From: Marinomonas sargassi
GTDB taxonomy: Bacteria; Pseudomonadota; Gammaproteobacteria; Pseudomonadales; Marinomonadaceae
DNA length: 64,000 bases
Reading direction: 5' to 3'
Assembly (NCBI RefSeq): GCF_025716875.1
Contig: NZ_JAOVZB010000003.1
Location: 370,147 to 434,146 of the forward strand
Shown here: positions 25,538-36,405 of the stretch, one piece after another
How the letters are laid out: every line of letters begins with the position of its first letter
Numbering within the stretch: position 1 is the stretch's first letter
Notes under the pieces: generated by a model
Database searches by the model: none
What the model saw: only the letters and a program-made list of their open reading frames with translations
Told to the model about the DNA's origin: nothing
Program-made: the position numbers and the translations under genes

Positions 25538-26581
25538 TTAGACTTTAAAGTCCAGCATGCGCTGCAATGGTATTAGCGCTTTTAATCGAGTTTCTTCAGG
25601 AATATGTATTTCACCCGAAGAGTTCAATAAAGAGTCACGCAACATTTCTAGACTATTTAAGGCCATCCAAGGACAGTGGGCACAACTTCTGCAGTTGGCA
25701 CCAGAGCCAGCCGTTGGCGCTTCAATAAAGCGCTTATTAGGTGAAGCCTGTTTCATTTTATAAAAGATACCTCTGTCCGTAGCGACAATAAAAGTATCAT
25801 TTATCATTTCTATCGATGCTTTTAAAAGCTGGGAGGTCGATCCCACAACATCTGCCACTTCGACAACCGCTTCTGGAGATTCAGGATGAACAAGAACAGC
25901 CGCATCAGGATAAATAGACTTTAGATCTAGAATACCTTTTGCTTTAAACTCTTCATGGACAATACAAGCCCCATCCCAAAGAATCATATCCGCACCGGTT
26001 TCTTTCTGTATGTAGCCACCCAGATGCTGATCGGGAGCCCAAATAATTTTTTCCCCTTGCTCAACCAAATGCTCAACAACTTCTAAAGCAATACTAGAGG
26101 TCACAACCCAATCTGCTCTAGCCTTAACAGCTGCTGATGTATTGGCATATACCACTACTTTACGGTCAGGGTACTGATCACAAAAAGCTGAAAACTCATC
26201 AATTGGGCAGCCGATATCAAGAGAACAAGTCGCCTCTAATGTGGGCATTAAAATAGTTTTTTCAGGACTAAGGATTTTAGCGGTCTCGCCCATAAACTTC
26301 ACGCCAGCAACTATCAAGGTTTCCGCTTCATGATTCGCGCCAAATCGAGCCATCTCTAAAGAGTCAGCAATAATTCCACCAGTCTCTTCCGCTAAAGCTT
26401 GAATGGCATCTTCCGTATAATAATGTGCGACTAAAGCAGCATTACGCTCTTTTAACAGCGCTTTAATTTCTGAACGGATTTGTTCATTATCAACAAACTC
26501 TTTTTCTAAGCTCTTTTCAGCCTCAGAAAGATATTGTTGGACCGTTTCTCGAAGCGCAGATTTATTAAGAAGTTGTGACAT
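25538..26581 (-). CDS. nadA: Quinolinate synthase A
   Basis: A 347-residue enzyme of de novo NAD synthesis that condenses iminoaspartate and dihydroxyacetone phosphate to quinolinate. The cysteines that hold the [4Fe-4S] cluster are visible in [21 protein letters not shown] and [33 protein letters not shown] and HPESPEAV are family signatures. Length is normal. NadB and NadC are not in the window. A terminator lies between it and cpoB upstream, so it has its own promoter in the region 26582-26650. Confidence 0.97.
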   Translation of the reverse strand: MSQLLNKSALRETVQQYLSEAEKSLEKEFVDNEQIRSEIKALLKERNAALVAHYYTEDAIQALAEETGGIIADSLEMARFGANHEAETLIVAGVKFMGETAKILSPEKTILMPTLEATCSLDIGCPIDEFSAFCDQYPDRKVVVYANTSAAVKARADWVVTSSIALEVVEHLVEQGEKIIWAPDQHLGGYIQKETGADMILWDGACIVHEEFKAKGILDLKSIYPDAAVLVHPESPEAVVEVADVVGSTSQLLKASIEMINDTFIVATDRGIFYKMKQASPNKRFIEAPTAGSGANCRSCAHCPWMALNSLEMLRDSLLNSSGEIHIPEETRLKALIPLQRMLDFKV

Positions 26582-26650
26582 ATTGTTACCGATGAAGAAC
26601 CTGAAAACTTGTTATTAAATTAGCTTAAACAGCAACTGCAAACATAAATA

Positions 26651-26679
26651 AATGGGCTCGTAATCTTACAGAGCCCATT
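26651..26679 (-). terminator. Terminator after the tol-pal operon
   Basis: A 9-bp perfect stem (aatgggctc / gagcccatt, 11-base loop) lies 12 bases beyond the cpoB stop and is followed on the minus strand by an AT-rich tail. Confidence 0.7.
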
Positions 26680-26691
26680 AAATATTTCAAG

Positions 26692-27516
26692 TTATTTAAT
26701 TTTACTAAGGTAGGCACCCGCTTTACTTGCTGAACTAGTATCGGGGAAACGCTTTATAACATCTTGAAGATAGGATTTGGCTTTTACCGTATCCCCAAGT
26801 TGATCTATAACCGTACCTAACTTGTAAAGAACATCGGGCTCTTTACTGTGACCTGGAAATGTCTGTAGAACGGTTTGAAATGCTTTGATAGCCTCTTCAG
26901 ACTTACCCTGAACAAGCTTCACTTCGCCTAACCAATAATAACCGTTACCTGTCAGTGTATTGTCTGGATACGCCTCAACAAAATTGGATAGAGCTACTTC
27001 TGACTCATCAAATTTTCTTTCACGAATAAGGTTATAGGCATCGGAGTAAGCTTGTTTCTCCTGATCCGTAGGAGAATGAAGAACAATAGGTGCCGGAGCC
27101 AATGCAGAACTTACGACAACAGGAGTGCTTACGGGCTGTACTACAGGAGACGTTTGCTCTCTAGCAGATACAGGCTGATTAGATTCTACAATAGAAGTTT
27201 GAGCAACAGTAGGCGAGTTAGAATTAGAGTTAGCTACTGATGATGTCATCATAAATGACAAGCGCTTATCTAAGTCAATATATCTATCGCGTTGACTTGC
27301 TTTCATTAGTTTAAGTGCATGACCTTGTTCTTCTAGTTGCCCTCTTAAGCTTTGCACTTCTAGCTGTAAAGTTTCTAGTTGAAACAAAAGGTCAGCAATA
27401 GCATCAGGTGAAATTTGCCCTCTGCTATTTGCATTTGTGCTCTCAGATAGAGCAAATGGCGCTGTCAAAGACAGCACCATTGCTAAGGAGCATAGTTTGA
27501 CGTTCTTAAAAGCCAT
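26692..27516 (-). CDS. cpoB: Cell division coordinator CpoB (YbgF)
   Basis: A 274-residue periplasmic protein. Signal peptide MAFKNVKLCSLAMVLSLTAP (cleavage near ALS) is followed by a trimerising coiled coil (about residues 38-75), a Ser/Pro-rich linker, then TPR repeats (YLQDVIKRFPDTSSASKA and similar). CpoB links Tol-Pal constriction to PBP1B activity. Its start codon overlaps the pal stop as TAATG. It is the last gene of the operon. Confidence 0.93.
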   Translation of the reverse strand: MAFKNVKLCSLAMVLSLTAPFALSESTNANSRGQISPDAIADLLFQLETLQLEVQSLRGQLEEQGHALKLMKASQRDRYIDLDKRLSFMMTSSVANSNSNSPTVAQTSIVESNQPVSAREQTSPVVQPVSTPVVVSSALAPAPIVLHSPTDQEKQAYSDAYNLIRERKFDESEVALSNFVEAYPDNTLTGNGYYWLGEVKLVQGKSEEAIKAFQTVLQTFPGHSKEPDVLYKLGTVIDQLGDTVKAKSYLQDVIKRFPDTSSASKAGAYLSKIK

Positions 27517-28094
27517 TATTCGTAACGTACTTCAACACGACGGTTTAATTGCCAAGCCGCTTCATTATGGCTAAATGCCATTGGAACTTCTTCACCAAAA
27601 CTAACCGTTTCAATTTGAGAAGCTGCAACACCTTGAATAGTAAGGTAACGGCTAATTGCTTTTGCACGACGCTCACCTAGAGCCATATTGTACTCACGAG
27701 TACCGCGTTCATCAGCATGTCCTTCTAAAACAACACGAGCATCAGGATTAGCAACAAGGTACGCTGCATGTTTCGCTAAAGCTTCGCGAGATTCAGGACG
27801 AACAATAGATTTATCAAAATCAAAGTAGAATACAGTTGCTACACCAGCTAAAGAATCAAGGGCCGTTGCCGCTGCTTCTTCCGCTTCAACAACTACACTA
27901 GTGATGGCTGCATCTTGGCCAGCTCCAGCTGTACTACTAGTATCTGTGTCTGTTGCTGCATCTGTCGTTTCTGCTGCTGCAGTATCTTCAGTTGCTGCAG
28001 AAGTGTCAGTATCAGTTGAAGTTGTGCTACAACCCGCAATAACAGCGGCCGATAGACCTATTACGGCAAACTTGCCTAATTTACTTGCAGTCAT
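27516..28094 (-). CDS. pal: Peptidoglycan-associated lipoprotein Pal
   Basis: A 192-residue outer-membrane lipoprotein. The lipobox (SAAVIAGC) puts the lipidated Cys at 22. A long Thr/Ala/Asp-rich linker (about residues 23-70) is followed by the OmpA-like peptidoglycan-binding domain (VLEGHADERGTREYN and ALGERRAKAISRYL). The ribosome site is strong (aaggag). The acidic, low-complexity linker is longer than that of E. coli Pal. Confidence 0.95.
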   Translation of the reverse strand: MTASKLGKFAVIGLSAAVIAGCSTTSTDTDTSAATEDTAAAETTDAATDTDTSSTAGAGQDAAITSVVVEAEEAAATALDSLAGVATVFYFDFDKSIVRPESREALAKHAAYLVANPDARVVLEGHADERGTREYNMALGERRAKAISRYLTIQGVAASQIETVSFGEEVPMAFSHNEAAWQLNRRVEVRYE

Positions 28095-28118
28095 TCTTTA
28101 CTCCTTAATCTAACATTT

Positions 28119-29417
28119 TTATTTAAAATATGGTGACCATGATGGCTCTCGTACATCACCCTCAGCCGATGGTAACCTATATTTAACCAAACCATCAACG
28201 GATACTACAGCTAAGATGCCCTTACCTTTATAAGTTGTGGCATACATAACCATACTACCATTAGGGGCAATACTTGGCGATTCATCCAAGTAAGTCTCTG
28301 TAAGTATTTGTACTCGGCCATTCTTCATATCTTGAAGCGCTATATGGTAACTGCTGTCATACTTTTGAACAGTTACAAGGTAACGGCCGTCCGGTGTCAT
28401 ACTTGCTCTCGTATTCGAATCACCTTCAAAGGTTACACGTTCAACTCGTTTACTACCAACATCTAATCGATAAATTTGAGGGTTACCGCCACGATCTGAA
28501 GTAAATACAATACCTTTTCCATCTGGCTCCCAGCTTGGCTCTGTATCAATCGAGTAATGGTTAGTCATTCGCTCTAGCTTTTGAGTTGCTAGGTCCAGTG
28601 TGTATAGCTCAGGATTATTATCCTTAGATAGTACTAAGGCCAGTTTACTTCCATCTGGAGACCAAGCCGGCGCGCCATTTAAACCTCTAAATTGTGCTAC
28701 CTGTTGACGCGTGCCCGTTGCCAACTCTTGAATAAATATACTAGGTCGGCGGTTCCTGAACATAACATAAGCAATGTCTTTGCCATTACGGCTCCAAGAT
28801 GGTGACAATATGGGCTCTTTAGATTCAACAATAACCTGTGGCCTATGGCCATCTGCATCCGCTACTTGCAACTTAAAGGTAGGCGCAGCTTTATCCCCTT
28901 CCGCCGTTACATACAAAATTCTTGTGCTGAAAGCACCTCTGGTACCCGTTAGTAACTCATACACTTTATCACTTATATAATGAGCTGCATCGCGGAAATT
29001 TCTAGCACTGACATCTAAGTAACTATATTGCTGAACAGGCTTTTGGGTTAAAACATTAAGCAGCTCAAAACCAATTCTAAACTGCCCTGTAGTAAGCTTT
29101 TGAACAGAGCCGATCACGACATAATCACTCTTTAGAACACGCCAGTCACGGTAAGACACATCAGCAGCTTTAGAAGGCATGCTCAACATGCTGGTTCTAG
29201 GAATTGGCTGAAATAGACCACTACGGGATAAATCATCTTCGACAATTTGAGCTATATCCTCAGGTAGAGCTTCAAAACCTTGGTACCCAAACGGAACAAC
29301 AGCAATAGGTAATAGCTGATCTGCACCACTGGTAATTTCAATAACTAATTGTGCTTTTGCTGCATTTAGAAAAAAAATACAAGTAAATAAGACAGCTATC
29401 CATTTTTTAAACATCAT
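28119..29417 (-). CDS. tolB: Tol-Pal system protein TolB
   Basis: A 432-residue periplasmic protein with a signal peptide ([17 protein letters not shown]), an N-terminal alpha/beta domain, and a six-bladed beta-propeller with repeats such as [26 protein letters not shown] and [16 protein letters not shown]. TolB contacts Pal and is released by TolA. The start follows the tolA stop directly (TAA then ATGATG), and either ATG may be used. Confidence 0.95.
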   Translation of the reverse strand: MMFKKWIAVLFTCIFFLNAAKAQLVIEITSGADQLLPIAVVPFGYQGFEALPEDIAQIVEDDLSRSGLFQPIPRTSMLSMPSKAADVSYRDWRVLKSDYVVIGSVQKLTTGQFRIGFELLNVLTQKPVQQYSYLDVSARNFRDAAHYISDKVYELLTGTRGAFSTRILYVTAEGDKAAPTFKLQVADADGHRPQVIVESKEPILSPSWSRNGKDIAYVMFRNRRPSIFIQELATGTRQQVAQFRGLNGAPAWSPDGSKLALVLSKDNNPELYTLDLATQKLERMTNHYSIDTEPSWEPDGKGIVFTSDRGGNPQIYRLDVGSKRVERVTFEGDSNTRASMTPDGRYLVTVQKYDSSYHIALQDMKNGRVQILTETYLDESPSIAPNGSMVMYATTYKGKGILAVVSVDGLVKYRLPSAEGDVREPSWSPYFK

Positions 29418-30410
29418 TTAATTTCTCAAATCCTGAGGGTTAAATATTAAATCTACATTACGAAAATTTCGCTCAAACCTAACAATATCTATATCGGCAA
29501 GTTCTTCAATTTTTCCAACTTTAAATACTGCATCAAGCGTCCGCTGATCAAACAAATCATCACCACTACTTTGTGTAATATGAGCATCCAATATTTCTCC
29601 ATTGGGTAAAAACTCAATCCTTAGCTGAGCCTTCATTCCATTTCGAGCATTAGGCGGCCTATTCCATGACGAAGCCACTCGATCATTAATCAAACCACTA
29701 ATGGACTGGACCATTTGAGCTTCATCGGCAGCATCTTGTCTAGCCTTCTCGGCTGCAGCAAGGGCAGCTGCCTCTTCTTCCGCTTTTCTTTTTTCGTCCG
29801 CTATGCGTCGAGCTTCTTCTTGACGCTTTCTTTCTTCTTCCGCAATACGTTCCGCTTCAGCTTGAGCCAGTAACTCTTGTTCTCTGCGTTTGCTCTCTGC
29901 TGCAGCTTCTGCCTTTCGTTTTTCTTCAGCAGCCTTAGCTTGACGCTTTCTTTCATTTTCTTGAGCGATTCGCTTTTGTTCCGCTGAACGTTTTTCCTGC
30001 TCAGCTTTTTCTGCAATGCGTTTTTGTTCTGCTAAGCGCTGTTTTTCTTGCTCCGCTTTCTGAGCTGCTTCTCTTGCGGCTTTCTGCTTAGCTTGAGCTA
30101 ACTGCTTCTTTTTGTCTTCTAATGCTTTACGTTCAGCTTGTTGTTTTCTCTTTTGTTCCGCTTCTTTCTTTTGTTTTGCCGCTTGTGCCAGAGCTTGCTG
30201 TTTCGCTGCTCGCTCTTCTGCTTCTCGTTTACCAATAACCGTTTCAGAAATATCTATAACCTTAGCATTCACAATGACAGGCTTTTTAGGCTCTGGCTTT
30301 TTATCGTTCGTAAAATCTACGGTAACAATACCAACAATTACAATAAATGCATGTAGACTAATGGCTAATACTACTGGCAAGCTATAGCTATCGCTTTTAA
30401 ACCATTTCAT
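29418..30410 (-). CDS. tolA: Cell envelope integrity protein TolA
   Basis: A 330-residue inner-membrane protein. One membrane helix near residues 12-32 (LPVVLAISLHAFIVIVGIV) is followed by a long Lys/Glu/Ala coiled-coil rod (about residues 60-230) that spans the periplasm, and a C-terminal TonB-like domain (MKAQLRIEFLPNGEILDAHI, FDQRTLDAVFKV). It transmits proton-motive force from TolQR to TolB-Pal. The start overlaps the tolR stop (TAATG). Confidence 0.95.
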   Translation of the reverse strand: MKWFKSDSYSLPVVLAISLHAFIVIVGIVTVDFTNDKKPEPKKPVIVNAKVIDISETVIGKREAEERAAKQQALAQAAKQKKEAEQKRKQQAERKALEDKKKQLAQAKQKAAREAAQKAEQEKQRLAEQKRIAEKAEQEKRSAEQKRIAQENERKRQAKAAEEKRKAEAAAESKRREQELLAQAEAERIAEEERKRQEEARRIADEKRKAEEEAAALAAAEKARQDAADEAQMVQSISGLINDRVASSWNRPPNARNGMKAQLRIEFLPNGEILDAHITQSSGDDLFDQRTLDAVFKVGKIEELADIDIVRFERNFRNVDLIFNPQDLRN

Positions 30411-30838
30411 TAGTTTTGGTCCGGCTCTGTAACTAGTCCGACATTAGGAACACCAGCTGCCTGTAAAGACACCATTAATCCAATCACATCACCATAGGGC
30501 ACGCTTTTATCACCACGCACCAAAACAGATATATTTTTGTTTTGAGTTAGCACTTTCTGAACCCTATCTTGAAGCTGCGCAAGTGTAATAGGTTCTTCTT
30601 GCCCCCCTACATCAAGATAAAACTGACCACTAGAGTCAATGGATGCGATCATCACATCTTCTTCCGAATCTTGGATTGGTGCAGCATTTGCGTTGGGCAA
30701 CTCAACATCAACGCCTTGAGTTAACATTGGCGCTGTGATCATAAAAATAACCAATAAAACTAACATCACATCAATGTATGGAACAACATTGATTTCAGAC
30801 ATTGGTCGACGTTTATTTCTTCTTCTAGAGCGAGCCAC
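30410..30838 (-). CDS. tolR: Tol-Pal system protein TolR
   Basis: A 142-residue ExbD-type protein. The single N-terminal membrane helix contains the ion-pathway Asp (VVPYIDVMLVLLVIFM), followed by a periplasmic dimerisation domain. The start codon is GTG, overlapping the tolQ stop as TAGTG, so its translation depends on tolQ. It works with TolQ as the proton-driven motor. Confidence 0.95.
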   Translation of the reverse strand: MARSRRRNKRRPMSEINVVPYIDVMLVLLVIFMITAPMLTQGVDVELPNANAAPIQDSEEDVMIASIDSSGQFYLDVGGQEEPITLAQLQDRVQKVLTQNKNISVLVRGDKSVPYGDVIGLMVSLQAAGVPNVGLVTEPDQN

Positions 30839-31518
30839 TATGCAGCCCCTCCCTCTTTAACATGAACTTTTCGGTGCAATATACTAGTAAATTCATCAGC
30901 AAAGTTTTCATAACTTGCAGCCAAGGACTCTGTCACCGCTGAGAAGCGGTTATAAGCTATAACTGCTGGAATAGCTGCTGCCAAACCGATAGCTGTAGCT
31001 ATCAAGGCTTCTGCAATCCCTGGCGCAACTGTCGCGAGTGTTGCCTGCTGAACTTCCGCCAAGCCAATAAAGGAATGCATGATCCCCCAAACCGTACCAA
31101 ATAAACCAACATATGGGCTTGTTGAACCAACTGTCGCTAAGAAAGGAAGGTGTTTCTCAAGCTTTTCTTCTTCTCGATATAAAGCTACTCGCATTGCCCT
31201 TTGTACACCATCCATAACAGCATCAGGGTCAACATTTTGGTTCTGTCTTAGGCGTGTAAATTCTTTGATGCCAGAAGTAAAAATCACTTCCATACCTTCG
31301 ACGGTACGACCTTCTTGGGTTAATTTACGGTAGAGCTGGCTTAAGTCGATTCCAGACCAAAATTGATCTTCAAAAGACGCTCTTAATTTTTTAGCCTGCT
31401 TTACAACTCTTATTCTTTGAAAAATAACAACCCATGAAAAAACGGACGCAGCTAATAACGTCAACATAACAAGTTGAACGACGATACTAGCACTGGCGAT
31501 AAGACCCCAAACTGACAT
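30838..31518 (-). CDS. tolQ: Tol-Pal system protein TolQ
   Basis: A 226-residue ExbB-type protein with three membrane helices: SIVVQLVMLTLLAASVFSWV, the LFGTVWGIMHSFIGLA region, and ALIATAIGLAAAIPAVIAYN. TolQ pentamers surround TolR in the motor. The ribosome site is gaggt. It starts only 9 bases after the ruvB stop, with no ybgC between, which is where that gene usually sits in gammaproteobacteria. Confidence 0.96.
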   Translation of the reverse strand: MSVWGLIASASIVVQLVMLTLLAASVFSWVVIFQRIRVVKQAKKLRASFEDQFWSGIDLSQLYRKLTQEGRTVEGMEVIFTSGIKEFTRLRQNQNVDPDAVMDGVQRAMRVALYREEEKLEKHLPFLATVGSTSPYVGLFGTVWGIMHSFIGLAEVQQATLATVAPGIAEALIATAIGLAAAIPAVIAYNRFSAVTESLAASYENFADEFTSILHRKVHVKEGGAA

Positions 31519-31527
31519 TATTAACCT

Positions 31528-32541
31528 CTATTTAAAATCGGAAGGTAACTGGTAATTAAAATGTTTATATGCACGTTTTGTTACCTGACGCCCCCTTGGC
31601 GTCCGGATAATAAAACCTTGCTGTATTAGAAAAGGTTCAATGACATCTTCTATTGTATCTTTATCTTCTCCTAGAGCGGCAGATACGCTATCTAAACCGA
31701 CGGGGCGACCATCAAACTTCTCTATCATGGTCAATAACATACGTCTGTCTAGGTGATCAAATCCCTGACTATCTACACTTAACATATCTAATGCGCGTTG
31801 GGCAACTGTTTGTCCAACTACAGACACACCTTCTACTTGAGCAACGTCTCTTACGCGGCGCAATAATCGATTCGCAATCCGAGGTGTTCCTCGTGAGCGC
31901 CGAGCTACTTCATAGCTACCAGAATCGTCTAATTCCACTCCCATTTTATTAGCAGATCGGGCTACAATAGTAGTTAAGGATTTCACATCATAAAATTCAA
32001 GACGCTGTACAATACCAAATCGATCACGTAAAGGAGAGGTTAAAAGTCCTGCTCGCGTTGTAGCTCCGACAAGGGTAAATGGTGGGAGTTCAATTTTTAT
32101 TGATCTAGCCGCAGGCCCTTCCCCTATCATGATATCAAGCTGATAATCTTCCATTGCTGGATAAAGAACTTCTTCGATAGCAGGACTTAGGCGATGTATT
32201 TCATCAATAAACAGAATATCACCTTCATTTAAATTAGTGAGTAAGGCGGCTAGATCTCCCGCCCTCTCTAACACTGGACCAGAAGTTGTTTTTACTTCTG
32301 TCTCCATTTCATTGGCAATAATATTCGCTAAGGTTGTTTTACCTAAACCCGGGGGGCCAAAGATAAGAGTATGGTCAAGGGGCTCTTCACGCTGCCTTGC
32401 AGCTTGAATGAAGATTTCCATCTGTTCTCTTACAACAGGCTGTCCAATGTATTCCGCTAACAACTGTGGCCTGATAGCTCTATCTACTTGCCTGTCATTG
32501 CCTTTTAATTCCGCTGAGATAATACGATCTTCTTCAATCAT
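31528..32541 (-). CDS. ruvB: Holliday junction branch-migration ATPase RuvB
   Basis: A 337-residue AAA+ motor. Walker A is [12 protein letters not shown], Walker B is [11 protein letters not shown], the arginine finger region is [13 protein letters not shown], and the C-terminal winged helix includes [17 protein letters not shown] chose ATG 32541 (MIEEDRII) over the TTG one codon earlier because it matches the usual start and has an AGGA site. It immediately follows ruvA. Confidence 0.96.
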   Translation of the reverse strand: MIEEDRIISAELKGNDRQVDRAIRPQLLAEYIGQPVVREQMEIFIQAARQREEPLDHTLIFGPPGLGKTTLANIIANEMETEVKTTSGPVLERAGDLAALLTNLNEGDILFIDEIHRLSPAIEEVLYPAMEDYQLDIMIGEGPAARSIKIELPPFTLVGATTRAGLLTSPLRDRFGIVQRLEFYDVKSLTTIVARSANKMGVELDDSGSYEVARRSRGTPRIANRLLRRVRDVAQVEGVSVVGQTVAQRALDMLSVDSQGFDHLDRRMLLTMIEKFDGRPVGLDSVSAALGEDKDTIEDVIEPFLIQQGFIIRTPRGRQVTKRAYKHFNYQLPSDFK

Positions 32542-32544
32542 CAA

Positions 32545-33147
32545 TTAATTCCTCAGCATCCCTTTTAAAGCCACTTTAATTATTTCTTCGCTGCTCGCAA
32601 TATCCATGGGAACCGCCGAGATTGTCTTAGCTGCTTCTTGAGGCTTATAGCCAAGGGAAATAAGCGCCGCTTCGGCTTCTTGCCTTGGGTCCGCTTGCAC
32701 TTGACGTAATACGGCTGGAGCTGAAAACAGATCTTTTTTCGCAGCTTGCCCTAACTTATCTCGCAACTCAATAATAAGGCGCTCAGCGGTTTTCTTACCA
32801 ACACCCGGAATTTTGGTTAACGCTGTTACATCAGATTCTTGAACATTAGAAACAAGCTCTTCTGACGACATACTAGACAAAATAGCCAACGCCATTTTAG
32901 GCCCAATTCCGTTCACTTTAATCAATACTTTAAACAGGGCTCGCTCATTTTTATCAATAAAGCCATATAAAGTTTGGGAGTCTTCTTTAACAGAAAAATG
33001 AGTAAAGAGAGTGACCTTTTCACCAATTTGAGGAAGTTCATAAATCGTAGTCATAGAAGCACTAATTTCATAGCCTACTCCCATGACATCCACCAGCAAC
33101 TCAGGTGGCATTTTCTCTATTAAGGTACCAACAATTCGACCTATCAC
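32545..33147 (-). CDS. ruvA: Holliday junction-binding protein RuvA
   Basis: A 200-residue tetrameric junction-binding subunit. It begins [12 protein letters not shown], has the two helix-hairpin-helix motifs ([16 protein letters not shown] and [16 protein letters not shown]), an acidic pin region and the C-terminal RuvB-binding domain ([16 protein letters not shown]). The start is GTG and overlaps the ruvC stop (GTGA), so it is coupled to ruvC. Confidence 0.96.
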   Translation of the reverse strand: MIGRIVGTLIEKMPPELLVDVMGVGYEISASMTTIYELPQIGEKVTLFTHFSVKEDSQTLYGFIDKNERALFKVLIKVNGIGPKMALAILSSMSSEELVSNVQESDVTALTKIPGVGKKTAERLIIELRDKLGQAAKKDLFSAPAVLRQVQADPRQEAEAALISLGYKPQEAAKTISAVPMDIASSEEIIKVALKGMLRN

Positions 33148-33701
33148 ATTGCCTTCCTTACATCTTGTTCAGTCCAACGACGAGTGGTTCGTTTTGCCCT
33201 TTTCCCTACTCCAAACTCTAACCCGCCAGATGTCCTAGAATTGGCATGACATAAAGCAATTGCCAAAGCATCAGCTGCGTCAGCCTGAGGTTTAGATGAG
33301 AGCTTTAGTAATAATTGCACCATCATTTGAACTTGTTCTTTATCCGCACTACCGCTACCCACAACAGACTGCTTAACGCGCTTTGCGGCATATTCGTGAA
33401 CCGCTAGTTCTTTTAGTGATGCGGCAACAATCGCAGCACCTCTTGCCTGTCCAAGCTTGAGTGCTGAGTTGGCATTTTTAGCCAGAAACACTTCTTCAAT
33501 GGCAAACTCATCAGGTTTATATTCTTCCAATAAAGCTGTCACGTCGGTAAATATATGTTTCAGCCTAACGGACAAGTCTTCATCAGGGAGGCGAATACAG
33601 CCGCTGTGTACATAATGCGATTTTCCATTTACTGCATCAATAACAGCAAAACCCGTGATTCGAGAACCGGGGTCAATCGCTAGTATTCTGGTGCTTACCA
33701 T
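33144..33701 (-). CDS. ruvC: Holliday junction resolvase RuvC
   Basis: A 185-residue RNase H-fold endonuclease. Catalytic acids are visible in [17 protein letters not shown], in [16 protein letters not shown] and in the C-terminal [12 protein letters not shown]. Its C-terminal tail is basic ([10 protein letters not shown]) and slightly longer than in E. coli. The short region upstream (33702-33770) probably holds the ruvCAB-tol promoter. Confidence 0.96.
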   Translation of the reverse strand: MVSTRILAIDPGSRITGFAVIDAVNGKSHYVHSGCIRLPDEDLSVRLKHIFTDVTALLEEYKPDEFAIEEVFLAKNANSALKLGQARGAAIVAASLKELAVHEYAAKRVKQSVVGSGSADKEQVQMMVQLLLKLSSKPQADAADALAIALCHANSRTSGGLEFGVGKRAKRTTRRWTEQDVRKAM

Positions 33702-33774
33702 TTCATTCTCTTTCTCGCATATAAAGTACTGTATATTTCAACAGTCATTTGAGCGAGATGCAATGCTTAAATAC

Positions 33775-33796
33775 AAAAAAGCCGCTAATAAGCGGC
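33775..33796 (-). terminator. Terminator after aspS
   Basis: On the minus strand a 6-bp GC-rich stem (gccgct / agcggc, loop of four) is followed by six T, 22 bases beyond the aspS stop. Confidence 0.85.
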
Positions 33797-33817
33797 CCTT
33801 TTACATTTCGTTGTCAA

Positions 33818-35587
33818 TTATTCAACAACTGGTTTTCTTACGCGAATGCTTAACTCTTTCAATTGCTTATCACTCACCTCACCAGGAGCTTGAGTCAATA
33901 GACATGTAGCACTCTGAGTTTTAGGGAAAGCGATAACATCACGAATAGATAAAGAATCCGTCATCAGCATAACAAGACGATCCAAACCGAATGCTAAGCC
34001 GCCATGCGGTGGCGCACCAAATTTCAATGCATCTAATAGGAAGCCAAATTTCTCTTCTTGCTCTTCTGCTGAAATATTCAACAATTCAAATACGGTCTCT
34101 TGCATTGAAGACTCGTGAATACGAATAGAGCCACCACCTAGTTCAGTACCATTAAGAACCATATCGTAAGCTTGAGACAAAGCAGTCAAAGGACTTGCTT
34201 TTAACTCTTCTGGCGAACAAGAAGGTGCTGTGAATGGATGGTGAATAGCAGTAATGCCACCATCACTTGTTTCTTCAAACATAGGGAAATCAACAACCCA
34301 TAGAGGAGCCCACTCACACGTGTAAAGATCCATATCTTCACCAAGCTTGCAACGTAAAGCACCTAATGCTTCGTTAACCACTTTCTCAGAGTCAGCACCG
34401 AAGAAAATCAAATCACCATCTTGAGCATCAAGACGAGTTAACAAAGCTTCGCGAACATCAACTGGCAAGAACTTAACAATTGGAGACTGCAAACCTTCTT
34501 CCAAGTTCGACTTGTCGTTAACCTTAATGTAAGCCAAACCTTTCGCACCATAGATACCTACAAACTTAGTGTAGTCATCGATTTGTTTACGAGTTAGAGA
34601 GTTACCACCTGGCACTTTCAAGGCTGCTACACGGCCTTTAGGATCTTTTGCAGGACCAGAGAAAACTTTAAAGTCCACGCCTTGCATAAGGTCAGATACG
34701 GTTACCAAAGTAAGTGGTATACGTAAATCTGGCTTATCACTACCGTAGCTTTCCATTGCTTCAGAATATGGCATGCGAGGGAAAGAGCCTAGATCGATAT
34801 TCAATAGTTCTTTGAATACGCTAACAATCATCTCTTCCGTCATAGCAATGATTTGCTCTTCGCTCATGAATGACGTTTCAATATCCACCTGAGTGAATTC
34901 AGGCTGACGGTCAGCACGGAGGTCTTCGTCACGGAAACATTTTGCAATTTGGTAGTAACGATCGAAGCCAGACACCATCAACAATTGCTTAAACAACTGT
35001 GGAGACTGAGGAAGCGCAAAGAAGCTGCCTTGCTGTGTACGACTAGGTACTAGGTAATCACGGGCACCTTCAGGTGTCGCTCGTGTCAAAATTGGCGTTT
35101 CAGTATCCCAAAAGCCATTGTCGTCTAGGTAGCGACGCAATAGTGATGTTACTTTTGAACGGAAACGCATTTTTTGCTGAATTTCAGGACGGCGCAAATC
35201 AATAAAACGATTTTTCAAACGTACATCTTCACCAACATTCTGGTGATCATCCAATTGGAAAGGAGGTGTTTGCGCAGCATTCAAAATTTGCAGTTCAGTA
35301 CCAAGAACTTCAATTTCACCCGTATTCATATTTGGGTTCACAGTACCTTCAGGGCGAGCACGAACCAAACCTTTCAATTGAACAACATATTCATTACGAA
35401 CACTGTCAGCCAATGCAAAACTGTCTGCACGATCTGGGTCAAAAACAACTTGGGTAATACCCTCACGATCACGTACGTCTAAGAAAATAACACCACCGTG
35501 ATCACGGCGACGATGAACCCAACCGCATAAGGTAATTTCTTGTGAAATATTTGAAGCATTTAACTCGCCGCAATAATGGCTGCGCAT
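33818..35587 (-). CDS. aspS: Aspartyl-tRNA synthetase
   Basis: A 589-residue class IIb synthetase. It has the N-terminal OB-fold anticodon domain ([21 protein letters not shown]), class II motif 2 ([19 protein letters not shown]), the bacterial GAD insertion, and motif 3 ([13 protein letters not shown]). Length matches the bacterial type; discriminating versus non-discriminating status was not resolved. yebC, often next to it and ruvC, is absent here. Confidence 0.97.
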   Translation of the reverse strand: MRSHYCGELNASNISQEITLCGWVHRRRDHGGVIFLDVRDREGITQVVFDPDRADSFALADSVRNEYVVQLKGLVRARPEGTVNPNMNTGEIEVLGTELQILNAAQTPPFQLDDHQNVGEDVRLKNRFIDLRRPEIQQKMRFRSKVTSLLRRYLDDNGFWDTETPILTRATPEGARDYLVPSRTQQGSFFALPQSPQLFKQLLMVSGFDRYYQIAKCFRDEDLRADRQPEFTQVDIETSFMSEEQIIAMTEEMIVSVFKELLNIDLGSFPRMPYSEAMESYGSDKPDLRIPLTLVTVSDLMQGVDFKVFSGPAKDPKGRVAALKVPGGNSLTRKQIDDYTKFVGIYGAKGLAYIKVNDKSNLEEGLQSPIVKFLPVDVREALLTRLDAQDGDLIFFGADSEKVVNEALGALRCKLGEDMDLYTCEWAPLWVVDFPMFEETSDGGITAIHHPFTAPSCSPEELKASPLTALSQAYDMVLNGTELGGGSIRIHESSMQETVFELLNISAEEQEEKFGFLLDALKFGAPPHGGLAFGLDRLVMLMTDSLSIRDVIAFPKTQSATCLLTQAPGEVSDKQLKELSIRVRKPVVE

Positions 35588-35787
35588 AATTTGTTTCCTA
35601 TTACTGTCTCAGTAAGAGAGTGATATGTTTTCTGTCAATTGACGCCATTAATAAGGCGCTTTATAACCAAAACAGAACAACTAAAAATTTTTAAGCAAGG
35701 CATTATATGCGAACAAAGAAAGACTCTCTAGTGGGAGCATTGAAATTTCTAGGAGCTCAATGAAAATTGAGCAATCACACTTCTATT

Positions 35788-36273
35788 TTATTCCACAACA
35801 GCCAGTTCAAAGAGAACCTCTTGGCCACTTTGCATCAGGCTCACTTCATCACCAACGGACTTACCCATCAATTTCTGCCCAACAAGGCTAGAAGGTGTCA
35901 CTAAATATACAAGAGCTGAACCTAGTTCTACTTTGAGCCCACCAGCGCACGATGAGATTAAAAAATACCTTTCGCTCACGCTTTCATCATCAATAGCCAC
36001 CAACTGCACCAAACACCAAACAGCGACTTGTTGATAAACAAGATCAAAATCTACCTTATTAAATTGCAGCCAATCATCTTCACATTCTATTACTCGCTGG
36101 GATTGACCATGAGCCAAATATGAAGCTTCCAAGCCAAAAGTATCGTATTTATTCTCAGCAATACTTTCTTTACTTGTCGCCGCTTCATGAGCCTGATTTG
36201 CCGCCCACTTAGCCGTATCCAAGCGGTTTTTTAGCTCACTCTTAACAATTTGAAGCACATCACTCTTTTTCAC
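35788..36273 (-). CDS. GreA/GreB C-terminal-like domain protein
   Basis: A 161-residue protein. The N-terminal half (AANQAHEAATSKESIAENKYDT) is helical and lacks the full Gre coiled-coil finger. The C-terminal half has the GreA/GreB FKBP-like core (ALVYLVTPSSLVGQKLMGKSVGDEVSL). Proteins of this type are widespread in gammaproteobacteria and are sometimes mislabelled as 3-oxoacyl-ACP synthases. An RNA polymerase secondary-channel role is plausible but unproven. It ends near a small GAAA-loop hairpin (35755-35772). Confidence 0.75.
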   Translation of the reverse strand: MKKSDVLQIVKSELKNRLDTAKWAANQAHEAATSKESIAENKYDTFGLEASYLAHGQSQRVIECEDDWLQFNKVDFDLVYQQVAVWCLVQLVAIDDESVSERYFLISSCAGGLKVELGSALVYLVTPSSLVGQKLMGKSVGDEVSLMQSGQEVLFELAVVE

Positions 36274-36338
36274 AGCCTCTTATCCCACAACATACGATCC
36301 CCTTCTCCTAATTCTGCAACACCCACTATCATACGCAT

Positions 36339-36372
36339 AAAAAAATGGCTAACAATTCATTGCTAGCCATTT
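36339..36372 (-). terminator. Terminator of the oxoproline/D-glutamate operon
   Basis: On the minus strand a 14-bp stem with one wobble (aaatggctagcaat paired across a 2-base loop) is followed by a run of T. It lies 34 bases after the aminotransferase stop. Confidence 0.85.
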
Positions 36373-36405
36373 CCAAATTTGAGCTAAATAGTAAGAAAAT
36401 AAATT

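Noticed and set aside
35755..35772. Small GAAA-loop hairpin as terminator of the GreA/B-like gene
   Set aside because: The stem is 7 bp and no T-run follows on the minus strand, so it is mentioned only as a structure.
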